A DNA stretch of 33,581 bases from Clostridiales bacterium (GCA_003534295.1 DPDV01000003.1:1-33581); one strand, 5' to 3'; numbered from the stretch's first letter, positions 18,169 to 26,841 are shown. Made by a program: numbers and translations. The notes: generated from the sequence alone by a model not told the origin.

Positions 18169-19437
18169 ATGAAAAAAATAATTACCGCATTAGCAGAACC
18201 ACAACTTAATAATGAACTAAAAAAGGAAAAGGATTTTATTGTCATTGGAAAAGATATTCAATATCAAGAAGGGGTAATAGAAATACTGGAAACTGAAAAA
18301 GAAGTGGACTTTTTAATAATAAGTGAAGCTTTACCAGGTAATGAAAAAATAGAAAATTTAATAGAAAAAATTAAGCAAATAAATAATGAAGTAAATATAG
18401 TAATTATTTTAGAAAATAAAAAAGAAGAGTTAGAGAAAAATTTATATTCAAAAAATGTATATTTAATTTTATATAATAAAATAGAAATTAAAGAAATAAT
18501 TAAATTAATAAAAAACAAAAAAGAAGACGAAAACGAAAAAATAAAAAAAGAAATAAATGATTTAAAGAAAATTATAATAGAACAAAATAGCAAAAATAAG
18601 CAAAATAAAAAACAAAAAATAAAAGAGGTAAAAGAATTAAATTCACAAAAAGAAATTATTTGTATTTTAGGTAGCGGCGGTGTAGGGAAAAGCATTTTCA
18701 CAGTTAATTTAGCTAAATCATTAATTTATTCAAAGAAAAAAATATTAATAATAGATTTTGATATTTTAAATAATTCTCTTCATACAATTTTAGGTGTCAA
18801 AAAATATTCTGAAAAAATCTCCAAAAAAATAAAAGAAAATAATTTAATAAAAGATAAAATAGGTTTAAAAGAATTAAAAATTAAAATAAATAAAAGAATT
18901 GATTTAATTTCAGGAATAAATTTATTATTCGATTCTAAATATAAAATTAATAATATTCAATTTAATAATTTATTTAATGATGTTAAAAAATTTTATGATG
19001 TTATAATAATAGATACTTCTTCAGAATGTTTTTTTAATTATACAAAAGATATAATAAAAAAAAGTAATATAAATATTTTTATTGTTGAGCCAAATTTATT
19101 GGAAATACAGAAATCAAAAAATATTTTAAAAATATATAAAGAAGAATGGAATATAGATAATAATAAAATAAATATTTTATTTAATAAGTTTAATAAAAAT
19201 TCAATAGATATTAACATTTTAAAAATAATTTTTTCTGAATACAATATTATTGGAAAAATAGATATAAATAATAAATATAATTTAATAATAAATAAAAATG
19301 CAAATAAAATAGATAAAAATATAAAAAAAGAGTATTTAAAAATTATAGAAAAATATTTAATGAACAGAAAAAAACAAAATTTTATAAAAAAAATAAAAAA
19401 TAAAATATTAGAAGTTAGGAGAAGTAAAAATGAATGA
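18169..19437 (+). CDS. CpaE/TadZ-like ParA/MinD-family ATPase
   Basis: The 422-residue product has an N-terminal receiver-like domain (about 1-110), a charged Lys/Glu/Asn/Gln linker (110-160) and a SIMIBI ATPase domain. The P-loop is GSGGVGKS (168-175), with Ser where the MinD/ParA signature lysine normally stands. DFD (196-198) and the Walker B IIIDTSSE follow (Asp282). This architecture is that of CpaE/TadZ, which place secretion or pilus machines at cell poles; TadZ members are also known for atypical Walker motifs. Next to VirB4, a positioning role, comparable to VirC1, is my inference. GC falls to about 12% in the second half. Confidence 0.65.
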   Translation: MKKIITALAEPQLNNELKKEKDFIVIGKDIQYQEGVIEILETEKEVDFLIISEALPGNEKIENLIEKIKQINNEVNIVIILENKKEELEKNLYSKNVYLILYNKIEIKEIIKLIKNKKEDENEKIKKEINDLKKIIIEQNSKNKQNKKQKIKEVKELNSQKEIICILGSGGVGKSIFTVNLAKSLIYSKKKILIIDFDILNNSLHTILGVKKYSEKISKKIKENNLIKDKIGLKELKIKINKRIDLISGINLLFDSKYKINNIQFNNLFNDVKKFYDVIIIDTSSECFFNYTKDIIKKSNINIFIVEPNLLEIQKSKNILKIYKEEWNIDNNKINILFNKFNKNSIDINILKIIFSEYNIIGKIDINNKYNLIINKNANKIDKNIKKEYLKIIEKYLMNRKKQNFIKKIKNKILEVRRSKNE

Positions 19438-20143
19438 TTTAGAAATAGGACAAAATATAGCAAATGTAAATAATTTAGAAAAAGAGCAAAATAAATTTTT
19501 AGAAACAACACTTGGAAAAACAATTAACACGGCAGTAAATATAGGATTAAGATGGGTACTACCAGATTTAATTGAAGATGAAATAATTAATATAAAAGAT
19601 AGTTTGGTTAAGGGAGGTTTAAAACAAGGAATTAATACAGCAATTAATTCTGCAATAAATTTAGGAAAAAGTGCGATGGGAATATTTACTGGAAACTTTG
19701 AAAATTTATCACAAGCGCAGGAGGCAATAAAAAGCGGAGGAATAATTGATAGTTTATCAAATGTTTTAGATTCAGTACTAAGCAAAGTAACCAAAAAAGG
19801 TTGGATAAAATATGGAACATCAACGCTTATAAGGCAAGGAAAAAATGTTATATTAGACAATATTTCTAAAAGTATTGAAAATAGCTTTACAAATCAAATA
19901 AATAATTTAGACAAATTAGTAAAATATGAAAACAACTGGAAAGCGTATTATAAAGACAAAAACCTAAATGGAATGGAAAAAGAATATAGAAAAATAAACG
20001 AGAAGTTAAAAGAATTAATGCCATTTGAAACAGCTTTAAAACAGGCAAGACAAATAGAAAATCTTCATAAAATAATAAAAAACAATGGAGGAGATTTTAA
20101 TTTGACTCAAGAACAAATAGAATTAAGTAAAATGCTAGTTTAG
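19430..20143 (+). CDS. Unknown 237-residue protein of the T4SS operon
   Basis: I do not recognise this protein. Its start overlaps the preceding ATPase gene by 8 nt, with GGAG upstream, so it belongs to the same operon. It appears helical and soluble: no signal peptide or clear membrane helix. A Gly/Ala/Ser-rich amphipathic stretch (about 62-88, with GGLKQGINTAINSAINLG) is followed by a long helical C-terminus with several Lys/Glu heptad-like runs. It could be a T4SS accessory protein, a chaperone-like factor or a substrate. Position is the only evidence. Confidence 0.7.
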   Translation: MNDLEIGQNIANVNNLEKEQNKFLETTLGKTINTAVNIGLRWVLPDLIEDEIINIKDSLVKGGLKQGINTAINSAINLGKSAMGIFTGNFENLSQAQEAIKSGGIIDSLSNVLDSVLSKVTKKGWIKYGTSTLIRQGKNVILDNISKSIENSFTNQINNLDKLVKYENNWKAYYKDKNLNGMEKEYRKINEKLKELMPFETALKQARQIENLHKIIKNNGGDFNLTQEQIELSKMLV

Positions 20144-20177
20144 TTACTAGAAATAACAGTTTTTTCTGCGTTTTTCC

Positions 20178-20206
20178 TTGCATAATTTTTTTCAGTTTAG
20201 TATAAT
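20178..20206 (+). promoter_or_regulatory. gyrA promoter
   Basis: TTGCAT (20178-20183) and a perfect TATAAT (20201-20206) have ideal 17-nt spacing, about 37 nt before gyrA. gyrA therefore has its own promoter, as needed after separation from gyrB. Confidence 0.75.
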
Positions 20207-20242
20207 TATAAAAGACAAAAGGCAGAAAGGAATGGTAAAAAA

Positions 20243-22675
20243 ATGGAATCACGTGACGGAAAGATTATAGAAAGAGATATAGAAACAGAGATGAAAACAT
20301 CCTATATAGATTATGCAATGAGTGTTATTGTATCTCGTGCTTTACCAGATGTAAGAGATGGATTAAAACCTGTTCACAGAAGAATTTTATATGCAATGTA
20401 TGAAGATGGAATTACTTCAGATAAACCATATAGAAAGTGCGCTAATACTGTAGGGTCAGTTTTAGGAAGATATCACCCACATGGAGATGCTTCTGTTTAT
20501 GATGCAATGGTAAGAATGGCACAGGATTTTTCATTGAGATATAGATTAATTGATGGACACGGAAACTTTGGTTCAATAGATGGCGATGGTGCAGCTGCAA
20601 TGAGGTATACAGAAGCAAGAATGGCTAAAATTGCAGAAACAATGCTTACAGACATAGAAAAAAATACAGTAGATTTTATGCCAAACTATGATGATAGATT
20701 GCAGGAGCCAACTGTTCTTCCATCTAAAATACCCACACTATTAATTAATGGATCTTCGGGTATAGCAGTTGGAATGGCAACAAACATACCTCCTCACAAT
20801 TTAACAGAAGTAATAAATGGAATTATTAAAATAATTGATGAAGATAATGTTACAGATGAAGAGTTATTATCAATAATTAAGGGGCCAGATTTTCCTACGG
20901 AAGGCATAATAATAGGAAGAGAAGGAATAAAAGAGGCATATTTAACAGGTAGAGGAAAAATTACAGTACGAGCAGAGGCAGAAATAGAAGAAACAAGCAA
21001 TAATAGACAAAGAATAATTGTTAATTCTTTGCCATATCAAGTAAATAAAGCAAAGTTAGTTGAAAATATTGCTTCATTGGTTAGAGAAAAAAGACTAGAG
21101 GGAATTTCAGATTTACGTGATGAATCAGATAGAATAGATAGAGTTAGAATAGTTATAGAATTAAAAAGAGATGCAAATGCCCAAGTAGTATTAAATCAAC
21201 TATATAAAAACACACAAATGCAAGATACATTTGGAATAATAATGTTAGCATTGGTAAATGGAGAACCAAAGATACTAACTTTAAGACAGTGTTTGGATTA
21301 TTATATAGACCACAGAAAAACAGTTATATTGCGTAGAACACAGTTCGATTTAGACAAAGCATTAGCAAGAGCACACATATTAGAAGGATTAAAAATAGCT
21401 TTAGATAATATAGACGAAGTAATTAATATTATAAGAAACTCATATGATGATGCAAAAGAAAGATTAATGAAAAGATTTGGATTATCTGATATACAAGCTC
21501 AAGCTATATTGGATATGAGATTAAAGACGCTATCAGGTTTGCAAAGAGAAAAAATAGACGAAGAATACAATGAGCTAATGAAATTAATAGAATATTATAG
21601 AGAAGTATTAAGTAGTGAGCGACTAGTATTTGATATAATAAAAAAAGAATTAACAGAAATTAAAGAAAAATATGGAGATGAAAGAAAGACAAAAATAGCA
21701 GCAGCCGAAGGCGAAATTGATGTAGAAGATTTAATTAAAGAAGAACAAAGCGTAATAACATTAACTCACTTTGGATACATAAAAAGAATGCCTGTAGATA
21801 CATATAAAAGCCAAAAAAGAGGAGGAAAAGGAATAACAGGTATAGCAACAAGGGAAGAAGATTTTGTAAAACAAATATTTACAGCATCCACACATGATAT
21901 TATATTATTCTTTAGTAACAAAGGAAAATTATATAGATTGAAAGGATATGAAGTACCAGAAGCAGGAAGAACTGCTAAAGGTACAGCAATTGTTAATTTA
22001 TTAAGCCTAGATCCAGGCGAAAAAATATCCGCAGTTATACCAATCAATAACTTCTCAGAAGGAAAATATTTATTGATGGGAACTAAAAATGGACTAATAA
22101 AAAAGACTGCACTTACAGAGTATAATTCAGCAAGAAAAACGGGATTATTAGCAATCACATTAAAAGATGATGATGAATTAATAGATGTAAGACTAACAGA
22201 TGGCGAAGACAATGTTGTAATGGTAACCAAAAAAGGTATGAGCATTACATTTGACGAAAAAGATGTTAGACCAGTTGGAAGAACTGCGCAAGGAGTAATT
22301 GGAATTAGACTTGATGAAGATGATAGTGTAATAGGTATGGAATCTATTATTTCTAACATTAAAGGTACCCTTCTTGCCATAACAGAAAATGGATTTGGAA
22401 AGAGAACAGAATTAGAAGAATATAGAGTACAAAATAGAGGGGGAAGAGGTGTAATAACTTATAAAGTAACACCTAAAACTGGAGATATAGTTGGAATAAG
22501 AATAGCGACAGATGAAGAAGATGTTATGCTTATAACTGACAATGGCACTATAATTAGATTAAATGTTAAAGACATAAGTATATTGGGTAGAGCAACGCAG
22601 GGAGTAACTTTAATGAGGACAAATGAAGGTAAGGTAGTAAGCATAGAAAAAATATCTTTGGAAGAAAGTGAATAA
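20243..22675 (+). CDS. gyrA: DNA gyrase subunit A
   Basis: GyrA is the DNA-cleaving subunit of gyrase. Of 810 residues, the catalytic tyrosine is Tyr122 (RYTEARM), at the same number as in Escherichia coli. The quinolone-determining segment reads GDASVYD (81-87): Ala83 replaces the usual Ser/Thr and Asp87 is kept. The C-terminal beta-pinwheel carries a GyrA box QKRGGKG, which supports gyrase rather than topoisomerase IV. AAAGGA precedes the ATG. It has its own promoter and its end overlaps or abuts the next gene's start. Confidence 0.98.
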   Translation: MESRDGKIIERDIETEMKTSYIDYAMSVIVSRALPDVRDGLKPVHRRILYAMYEDGITSDKPYRKCANTVGSVLGRYHPHGDASVYDAMVRMAQDFSLRYRLIDGHGNFGSIDGDGAAAMRYTEARMAKIAETMLTDIEKNTVDFMPNYDDRLQEPTVLPSKIPTLLINGSSGIAVGMATNIPPHNLTEVINGIIKIIDEDNVTDEELLSIIKGPDFPTEGIIIGREGIKEAYLTGRGKITVRAEAEIEETSNNRQRIIVNSLPYQVNKAKLVENIASLVREKRLEGISDLRDESDRIDRVRIVIELKRDANAQVVLNQLYKNTQMQDTFGIIMLALVNGEPKILTLRQCLDYYIDHRKTVILRRTQFDLDKALARAHILEGLKIALDNIDEVINIIRNSYDDAKERLMKRFGLSDIQAQAILDMRLKTLSGLQREKIDEEYNELMKLIEYYREVLSSERLVFDIIKKELTEIKEKYGDERKTKIAAAEGEIDVEDLIKEEQSVITLTHFGYIKRMPVDTYKSQKRGGKGITGIATREEDFVKQIFTASTHDIILFFSNKGKLYRLKGYEVPEAGRTAKGTAIVNLLSLDPGEKISAVIPINNFSEGKYLLMGTKNGLIKKTALTEYNSARKTGLLAITLKDDDELIDVRLTDGEDNVVMVTKKGMSITFDEKDVRPVGRTAQGVIGIRLDEDDSVIGMESIISNIKGTLLAITENGFGKRTELEEYRVQNRGGRGVITYKVTPKTGDIVGIRIATDEEDVMLITDNGTIIRLNVKDISILGRATQGVTLMRTNEGKVVSIEKISLEESE

Positions 22676-22676
22676 T

Positions 22677-23204
22677 ATGATGAATTTTAAAAAAGATTCA
22701 GTAAACCCAATAATGCTTCTTATTGAAAACCTTGGCGAAATAAGTATTTTGGCTGACGAGGTAGTAGATAATCCAGACGTAATATCAGATAATCAGGAGA
22801 GAGAAATATTAACAGATATATATGGAAAATTTATGAAAGAAAATATGGAGATAATAATTGAAATAACTAAAAGCTCTGGGCAGGAAGAAGGATACAAAAA
22901 TGTGGAAGAAATTTCAAAGTTTTTTTATAAAAGATTGAATAAGCTTAAAACAGATGCTGTAGTAAAAAGACAAGAAAAAAGTATAGTAGCAATACTGAGT
23001 CAGAGACTACCAAATGGACTAAAGCAACAAAAACTTATGGAATTAGCAGAAGAAATAATGCAAAAAAACGGAGGTAAAAAAGGTGCAAGAATCAACGATG
23101 TAGGATATCTAAGGAAACGTATTTTATTCACTGCAATGGATAAAGGATTTGTTCCTCCTCACGGTACAGAAGAAGTTGGTGATACAGGAGATGAAGAAAG
23201 ATAA
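22677..23204 (+). CDS. Unknown 175-residue protein coupled to gyrA
   Basis: I do not recognise this protein. The ATG at 22677 (GGAAGAAAG upstream, inside the end of gyrA) begins MMNFKKDSVN; a GTG at 22668 is an alternative. It is acidic, apparently helical and soluble, with a middle segment KTDAVVKRQEKSIVAILSQR and an acidic C-terminus. There is no signal peptide or membrane helix. The start, 1 nt after the gyrA stop, and a strong terminator right after it indicate expression with gyrA. Confidence 0.75.
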   Translation: MMNFKKDSVNPIMLLIENLGEISILADEVVDNPDVISDNQEREILTDIYGKFMKENMEIIIEITKSSGQEEGYKNVEEISKFFYKRLNKLKTDAVVKRQEKSIVAILSQRLPNGLKQQKLMELAEEIMQKNGGKKGARINDVGYLRKRILFTAMDKGFVPPHGTEEVGDTGDEER

Positions 23205-23210
23205 CAATAT

Positions 23211-23248
23211 AAAAAATCTGTGATTAATTGATTAATCACAGATTTTTT
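23211..23248. terminator. Bidirectional terminator between convergent genes
   Basis: An 18-bp perfect stem (23211-23228 with 23231-23248) has A-runs on the left and T-runs on the right. It works for the gyrA unit on the plus strand and overlaps the last codons of the minus-strand helicase-loader gene. Confidence 0.9.
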
Positions 23249-24233
23249 TAAATCTTATATCTTCTCCGAAAAAATAGCAAATATTGTAATCTCCAATTAT
23301 TCTAGAAACTATTCTTTCATCATAAGTATTATATAAGTTTTGTAAACTTAAATTTGTAGAAATTATTGTTTTAGTTATATTTTTTTGATTTAACAACCTT
23401 GTATTAATTATATTAAATAATTCAGTGAATTTCATGTTATTAACACATTCTGTGCCTAAATCATCAATTATTAATAAATCTACATTTAATATACTTTCTA
23501 AAATATTAGAATTATTAGATTTGCCAAATCTGTAGTCAATTATTGTATCTAACATTACAGGAGCTGTTTGATATAAAACGGTTTTTCTTTGCTTAATTAA
23601 TTCATTTGCTATACAACTAGAAAGGAAAGTTTTGCCTAAGCCAGTATTGCCAGTAAATAACAAGTTTTTTTCCTCTGCTTTTTCAAAGTTATTGATAAAA
23701 CTAAAACATATATCTTTTATTAATTTTATATTTTCTCTAGGAGAAACGTCTGAGTGATATTTTGACTCATCTATTTTATCAGAATAAAATAGTTCATTAA
23801 AATTCTGAAAGTTTTGATTCTTTATGTTATAAATATTTGATTTATTATATTCCAAATCAAATATTTTTTGTTTTAGACAATTGCACATTATAGAATTAGA
23901 GCCTTCTACAATATATCCGGTATCTTTACATATATTACACTCAAATTTAGGTAAAAAGTAAGATTCATTTATTCCGAGAGAATTTAAAACCTGTTTTTTC
24001 TTATTTTTTAAAACATTAATTTTTTCTTGAAATTTTTCTAAAAGAGTGGGATCATTTTTATTTATAAGAGATTTTGCAGTTGAAATAGCTAGAAAATTTA
24101 ATTCGTCATCTATCTTTTGCAAATCTGGGTATTGCAAATATAATTCTTTTTTTCTTATATCAGCCATTTGAATTGCATTAATTCTTTTATTTTCATATTC
24201 TGTTAAAAGTTTTTTTAGAGTAGAATTATTCAT
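23232..24233 (-). CDS. DnaC/DnaI-type replicative helicase loader
   Basis: This AAA+ ATPase would load the replicative helicase. The 333-residue protein has a helical N-terminus, a likely zinc-binding cluster (Cys99, Cys102, Cys117, Cys119), Walker A GNTGLGKT (195-202) and Walker B LLIIDDLG (Asp257, Asp258). Clostridia typically encode such a loader beside a DnaD-domain gene, exactly as here (12-nt gap). An IstB-like transposition helper is the main alternative, but the zinc motif and the DnaD neighbour argue against it. The gene points toward the origin, head-on to replication. Confidence 0.88.
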   Translation of the reverse strand: MNNSTLKKLLTEYENKRINAIQMADIRKKELYLQYPDLQKIDDELNFLAISTAKSLINKNDPTLLEKFQEKINVLKNKKKQVLNSLGINESYFLPKFECNICKDTGYIVEGSNSIMCNCLKQKIFDLEYNKSNIYNIKNQNFQNFNELFYSDKIDESKYHSDVSPRENIKLIKDICFSFINNFEKAEEKNLLFTGNTGLGKTFLSSCIANELIKQRKTVLYQTAPVMLDTIIDYRFGKSNNSNILESILNVDLLIIDDLGTECVNNMKFTELFNIINTRLLNQKNITKTIISTNLSLQNLYNTYDERIVSRIIGDYNICYFFGEDIRFKKICD

Positions 24234-24245
24234 TTTTTCACATCC

Positions 24246-25226
24246 TTATGCTTCTTGTTTTTTTTTAACATTTGCGTATAAATTGTTTAAATTATCATAA
24301 GTTCTTTGTTCATATTTGTTATATCCAGAAGATTTTTCTAAATTCTGTACATTCTTATTTTTCTGTTTCATTTCCAATAAAAATTTTTGGATTTCGTCAG
24401 AATTGGTAAATCCTCTGTCATGCCAATCACTTAATAATTTATCTAAATAGTCAAAATTTGGATTGGCTTTAGATGTAGTACGTTTTAATGCAATTTCAAT
24501 TATATCTAGGTTATATTTAAAGTCAATTACCCACTTTTCGATGTAAGCGTACTCGTACTGAGATAAGTTTCTTTTTAAACCTAATTTCTTTAAAATATTA
24601 TTAGCAATTATATTTAATTTTTCTTGTTTTTCATAATAAATATCTAAATCTGTAAAAGTTTTGATATTATTTTTAGCCCATGCAGCAGCAACTGTTTGGA
24701 TATAATTTCTGTGTAATGCAGATTTATCAAAGCAGTAACCAAATAATGCAATCATAACTTCTTCATCAAAATTGTATTTTTTGAACCATAATTCAATATC
24801 TGGATACCATGAAGTAGGCATTAACCCAGAAAAATACTTATTATTAATATATTCTATAGCTTGAGCTCTTTTTTGACCTTCTGCAGATTTTTTTAGTTCT
24901 TCAGCAGATAAAGATGTTTTAGGTTTATATATTTTATATAACTCAATTTCTTGTAAATTATTAATAATATATCCTGTATTTTTTTTAGTAATTACGCCAA
25001 TATCTTCCCAATACTTTAAGGCATCCTGTATAACCTTTAGAGGAAGTACTAATTTTTTTGATAAATCATTTAGTTTTACGTCTTTATCATATTTAGACAA
25101 AAATAATAAATACAAATATACTTTTATAAAATCACCATTTGCTTGTGATAAGTATTCTGAGAAAAAAATATCTGGTATTTCTGTTTTTGAAAACAAAGGT
25201 AATATTTCTGTATTTTCTAATTTCAT
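24246..25226 (-). CDS. DnaD-domain primosomal protein
   Basis: DnaD/DnaB-type proteins remodel origin DNA and act with the helicase loader. This 326-residue protein has an N-terminal winged-helix region (about 15-90) and DnaD-like helical repeats, the second containing a YxxxLxxW-type motif (YLDKLLSDWHDRGF). The ATG at 25226 is placed nine bases after GGGGAGG; a TTG at 25244 lies upstream of that site and is unlikely. It has its own promoter and is followed by the DnaC-type gene. Confidence 0.88.
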   Translation of the reverse strand: MKLENTEILPLFSKTEIPDIFFSEYLSQANGDFIKVYLYLLFLSKYDKDVKLNDLSKKLVLPLKVIQDALKYWEDIGVITKKNTGYIINNLQEIELYKIYKPKTSLSAEELKKSAEGQKRAQAIEYINNKYFSGLMPTSWYPDIELWFKKYNFDEEVMIALFGYCFDKSALHRNYIQTVAAAWAKNNIKTFTDLDIYYEKQEKLNIIANNILKKLGLKRNLSQYEYAYIEKWVIDFKYNLDIIEIALKRTTSKANPNFDYLDKLLSDWHDRGFTNSDEIQKFLLEMKQKNKNVQNLEKSSGYNKYEQRTYDNLNNLYANVKKKQEA

Positions 25227-25258
25227 AGCATAATGCCTCCCCAAAGTTTATTTGTCAA

Positions 25259-25287
25259 ATTATATCATTTTCTGAATATTTTTACAA
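25259..25287 (-). promoter_or_regulatory. Promoter of the dnaD-dnaC pair
   Basis: On the minus strand TTGTAA (25282-25287) and a perfect TATAAT (25259-25264) are spaced 17 nt apart, about 30 nt before the start codon. This separates the primosome genes from the secretion operon upstream. Confidence 0.65.
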
Positions 25288-25317
25288 TAAATCTTTTGGG
25301 AAAACACAGTTTATATG

Positions 25318-25346
25318 AAAAAAATTATAATAAATGTTATTTATAC
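25318..25346 (-). terminator. Weak A/T-only terminator after the PrgI-like gene
   Basis: On the minus strand TATAAATAA-CAT-TTATTATA forms a hairpin with one bulge, followed by seven T residues. It overlaps the end of the PrgI-like gene and would end the secretion operon before the dnaD promoter. Confidence 0.45.
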
Positions 25347-25615
25347 AAATAAAGTTTGTTTTTTAGTAAATATTTAAGAAAATATTTGAGAAAATACACA
25401 ATATTTTCATTATTTACACCAATAAAAGTGAACAAGAGCAATGGGAAACATAATATGATAATTGCACTTATTTTTATATATAGACTGTTAAAAAAACAAT
25501 TTGATATAAAAAATATTATACAGGCCCATATTAAATTTAGTATTAGAGAGCTGTAAGATATAAAACCAAATAATTTATTGTCAAAATTGTAATTTTGAGG
25601 AAAAATAAAATTCAT
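25337..25615 (-). CDS. PrgI-family (VirB3-like) T4SS membrane protein
   Basis: The 92-residue protein has the PrgI layout: a short N-terminus with FPQNYNFDNKLFGF, two adjacent membrane helices (about 20-42 and 45-66), then a Phe/Tyr/Lys-rich cytoplasmic tail (KYFLKYLLKNKLYLYK). PrgI is the Gram-positive counterpart of VirB3 and works with VirB4. Its ATG overlaps the preceding stop (TAATG), with AGGAGG upstream. In most Gram-positive loci VirB4 follows directly; here the VirB4 gene is about 7 kb away on the other strand. Confidence 0.7.
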   Translation of the reverse strand: MNFIFPQNYNFDNKLFGFISYSSLILNLIWACIIFFISNCFFNSLYIKISAIIILCFPLLLFTFIGVNNENIVYFLKYFLKYLLKNKLYLYK

Positions 25616-26496
25616 TAAGACCTCCTATTAAATAAATTTGGTGATATGCCAAAATTATTTGACACATCTGTAGAAATTCCGCCGATTAATTGCCTTATAT
25701 ATGAATTAATATGTACTAAAGCGTATATACATCCTAGGTAAGTTAATTTTGACATAGTATTAGAATTGAAACTAATTGAAAAAACTAGTAATAGTATTAG
25801 AGCAATAAATGATTGCATTATTAATAGTGAAAAAATACATCTAATCCATGATTTGAAAAACCAACTTATTGAATTGTTTAATAATGTCAATAGTGCAAAT
25901 GGAGTTAGTAGGCAAAAGAGTTTTATCATAATATACCTTAGAGAGTAAGAAAAAATTAAATTAAAAAGGCTGATAGTTATAAATGTTTTGGAAATTCCAT
26001 CAAAGGAAAAAATATTAAAGTCAGAAGTTATAGAATATATATCAACATTTAATTTTTCAATAAGTTTTGAAAAAGAAATAGAAAAACCAAATATGGACTG
26101 TCCAAGCTCTTGTATAGAAGAAGAAAGCAAATGATTAATATTTAGAATCTGCTCACAAATAAAAAATGAAGAATTGATACTAATACCCAAAATAAGCAGT
26201 CTAAAAACAAAGTGATGAGGTGATTCTACAGGCTGACTAGTATAATTTGAATAAGCAAGTTTGACTGCATAATATATAACAAAAGCAATTAATAGAGAGT
26301 TTGCAATTAATAACAAACCATTAGTTGAAGAAGTACCAAATATTTTTTCAAAAAATGATATTTTTAATATATTTGTATCTATAAAAGCCAATTCATCTAA
26401 TATTTCATAAAGGGTTGTATCAATGGAAGACAATAGATTGTTTAACAAATTGTTTATAGTTTCAAAAATTATATAAGAAATATTTTGTTGCTCCAT
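25615..26496 (-). CDS. VirB6/TrbL-like T4SS channel protein
   Basis: The 293-residue protein is strongly hydrophobic, with about six membrane segments after a helical N-terminus. The last segments are followed by a conserved-looking IRQLIGGISTDVSNN tail typical of Gram-positive VirB6/TrbL proteins. VirB6-like proteins form part of the inner-membrane channel. The ATG at 26496 follows AGGTGAT by four bases; a GTG at 26505 lies inside the upstream region. It sits between the VirB2-like and PrgI-like genes, the standard order. Confidence 0.72.
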   Translation of the reverse strand: MEQQNISYIIFETINNLLNNLLSSIDTTLYEILDELAFIDTNILKISFFEKIFGTSSTNGLLLIANSLLIAFVIYYAVKLAYSNYTSQPVESPHHFVFRLLILGISINSSFFICEQILNINHLLSSSIQELGQSIFGFSISFSKLIEKLNVDIYSITSDFNIFSFDGISKTFITISLFNLIFSYSLRYIMIKLFCLLTPFALLTLLNNSISWFFKSWIRCIFSLLIMQSFIALILLLVFSISFNSNTMSKLTYLGCIYALVHINSYIRQLIGGISTDVSNNFGISPNLFNRRS

Positions 26497-26505
26497 AAAT
26501 ATCAC

Positions 26506-26841
26506 CTATACTATAAGTGTTTTTATGGCGGATAATATTAAGTCAATTGCTAAAATAAATCCATAAGAAAAAAGTGAGCTTCTAATTAGCTTTTTGGCTA
26601 TCCTTATTCTTTCTTCATCACCAAAACTAAATTTTTTCATAAATACACCTGTTCCAACGGCAACAGCGGCAGCCGGTGTAGCAAGCTTTAAAAGCCATTC
26701 TTCTATTTTAGTAAAAGCATCATTTAATTTAGTAACTATCTTTGGTGTAGAATCAAAAAAACAATAAGAAATGTTAAAAATATTAAATAATAAAATAAAA
26801 AATAGTAAAATAATAATAATTTTTTTAGTAAAAGTTTTCAT
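26506..26841 (-). CDS. VirB2/TrbC-like small T4SS protein
   Basis: This 111-residue protein has a long hydrophobic signal-type N-terminus (about 1-27, after KKIIIILLFF). A middle hydrophobic segment with ATPAAAVAVGTGVFM (about 54-68), a charged turn (GDEERIRIAKKLIR) and a second membrane helix to the C-terminus follow. Two helices separated by a basic loop is the VirB2/TrbC (Maff2-like) layout in Gram-positive systems. AGGAGG precedes the ATG, and its start overlaps the end of the coupling-protein gene by 17 nt. Confidence 0.68.
   Translation of the reverse strand: MKTFTKKIIIILLFFILLFNIFNISYCFFDSTPKIVTKLNDAFTKIEEWLLKLATPAAAVAVGTGVFMKKFSFGDEERIRIAKKLIRSSLFSYGFILAIDLILSAIKTLIV

Noticed and set aside
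21766..22380. 204-codon open frame on the minus strand
   Set aside because: Antisense shadow of the gyrA C-terminal domain with no independent support.
23232..24233. IstB-type transposition helper
   Set aside because: The zinc-binding cysteine cluster and the adjacent DnaD-domain gene fit a replicative helicase loader, and no IstA-like transposase is present.
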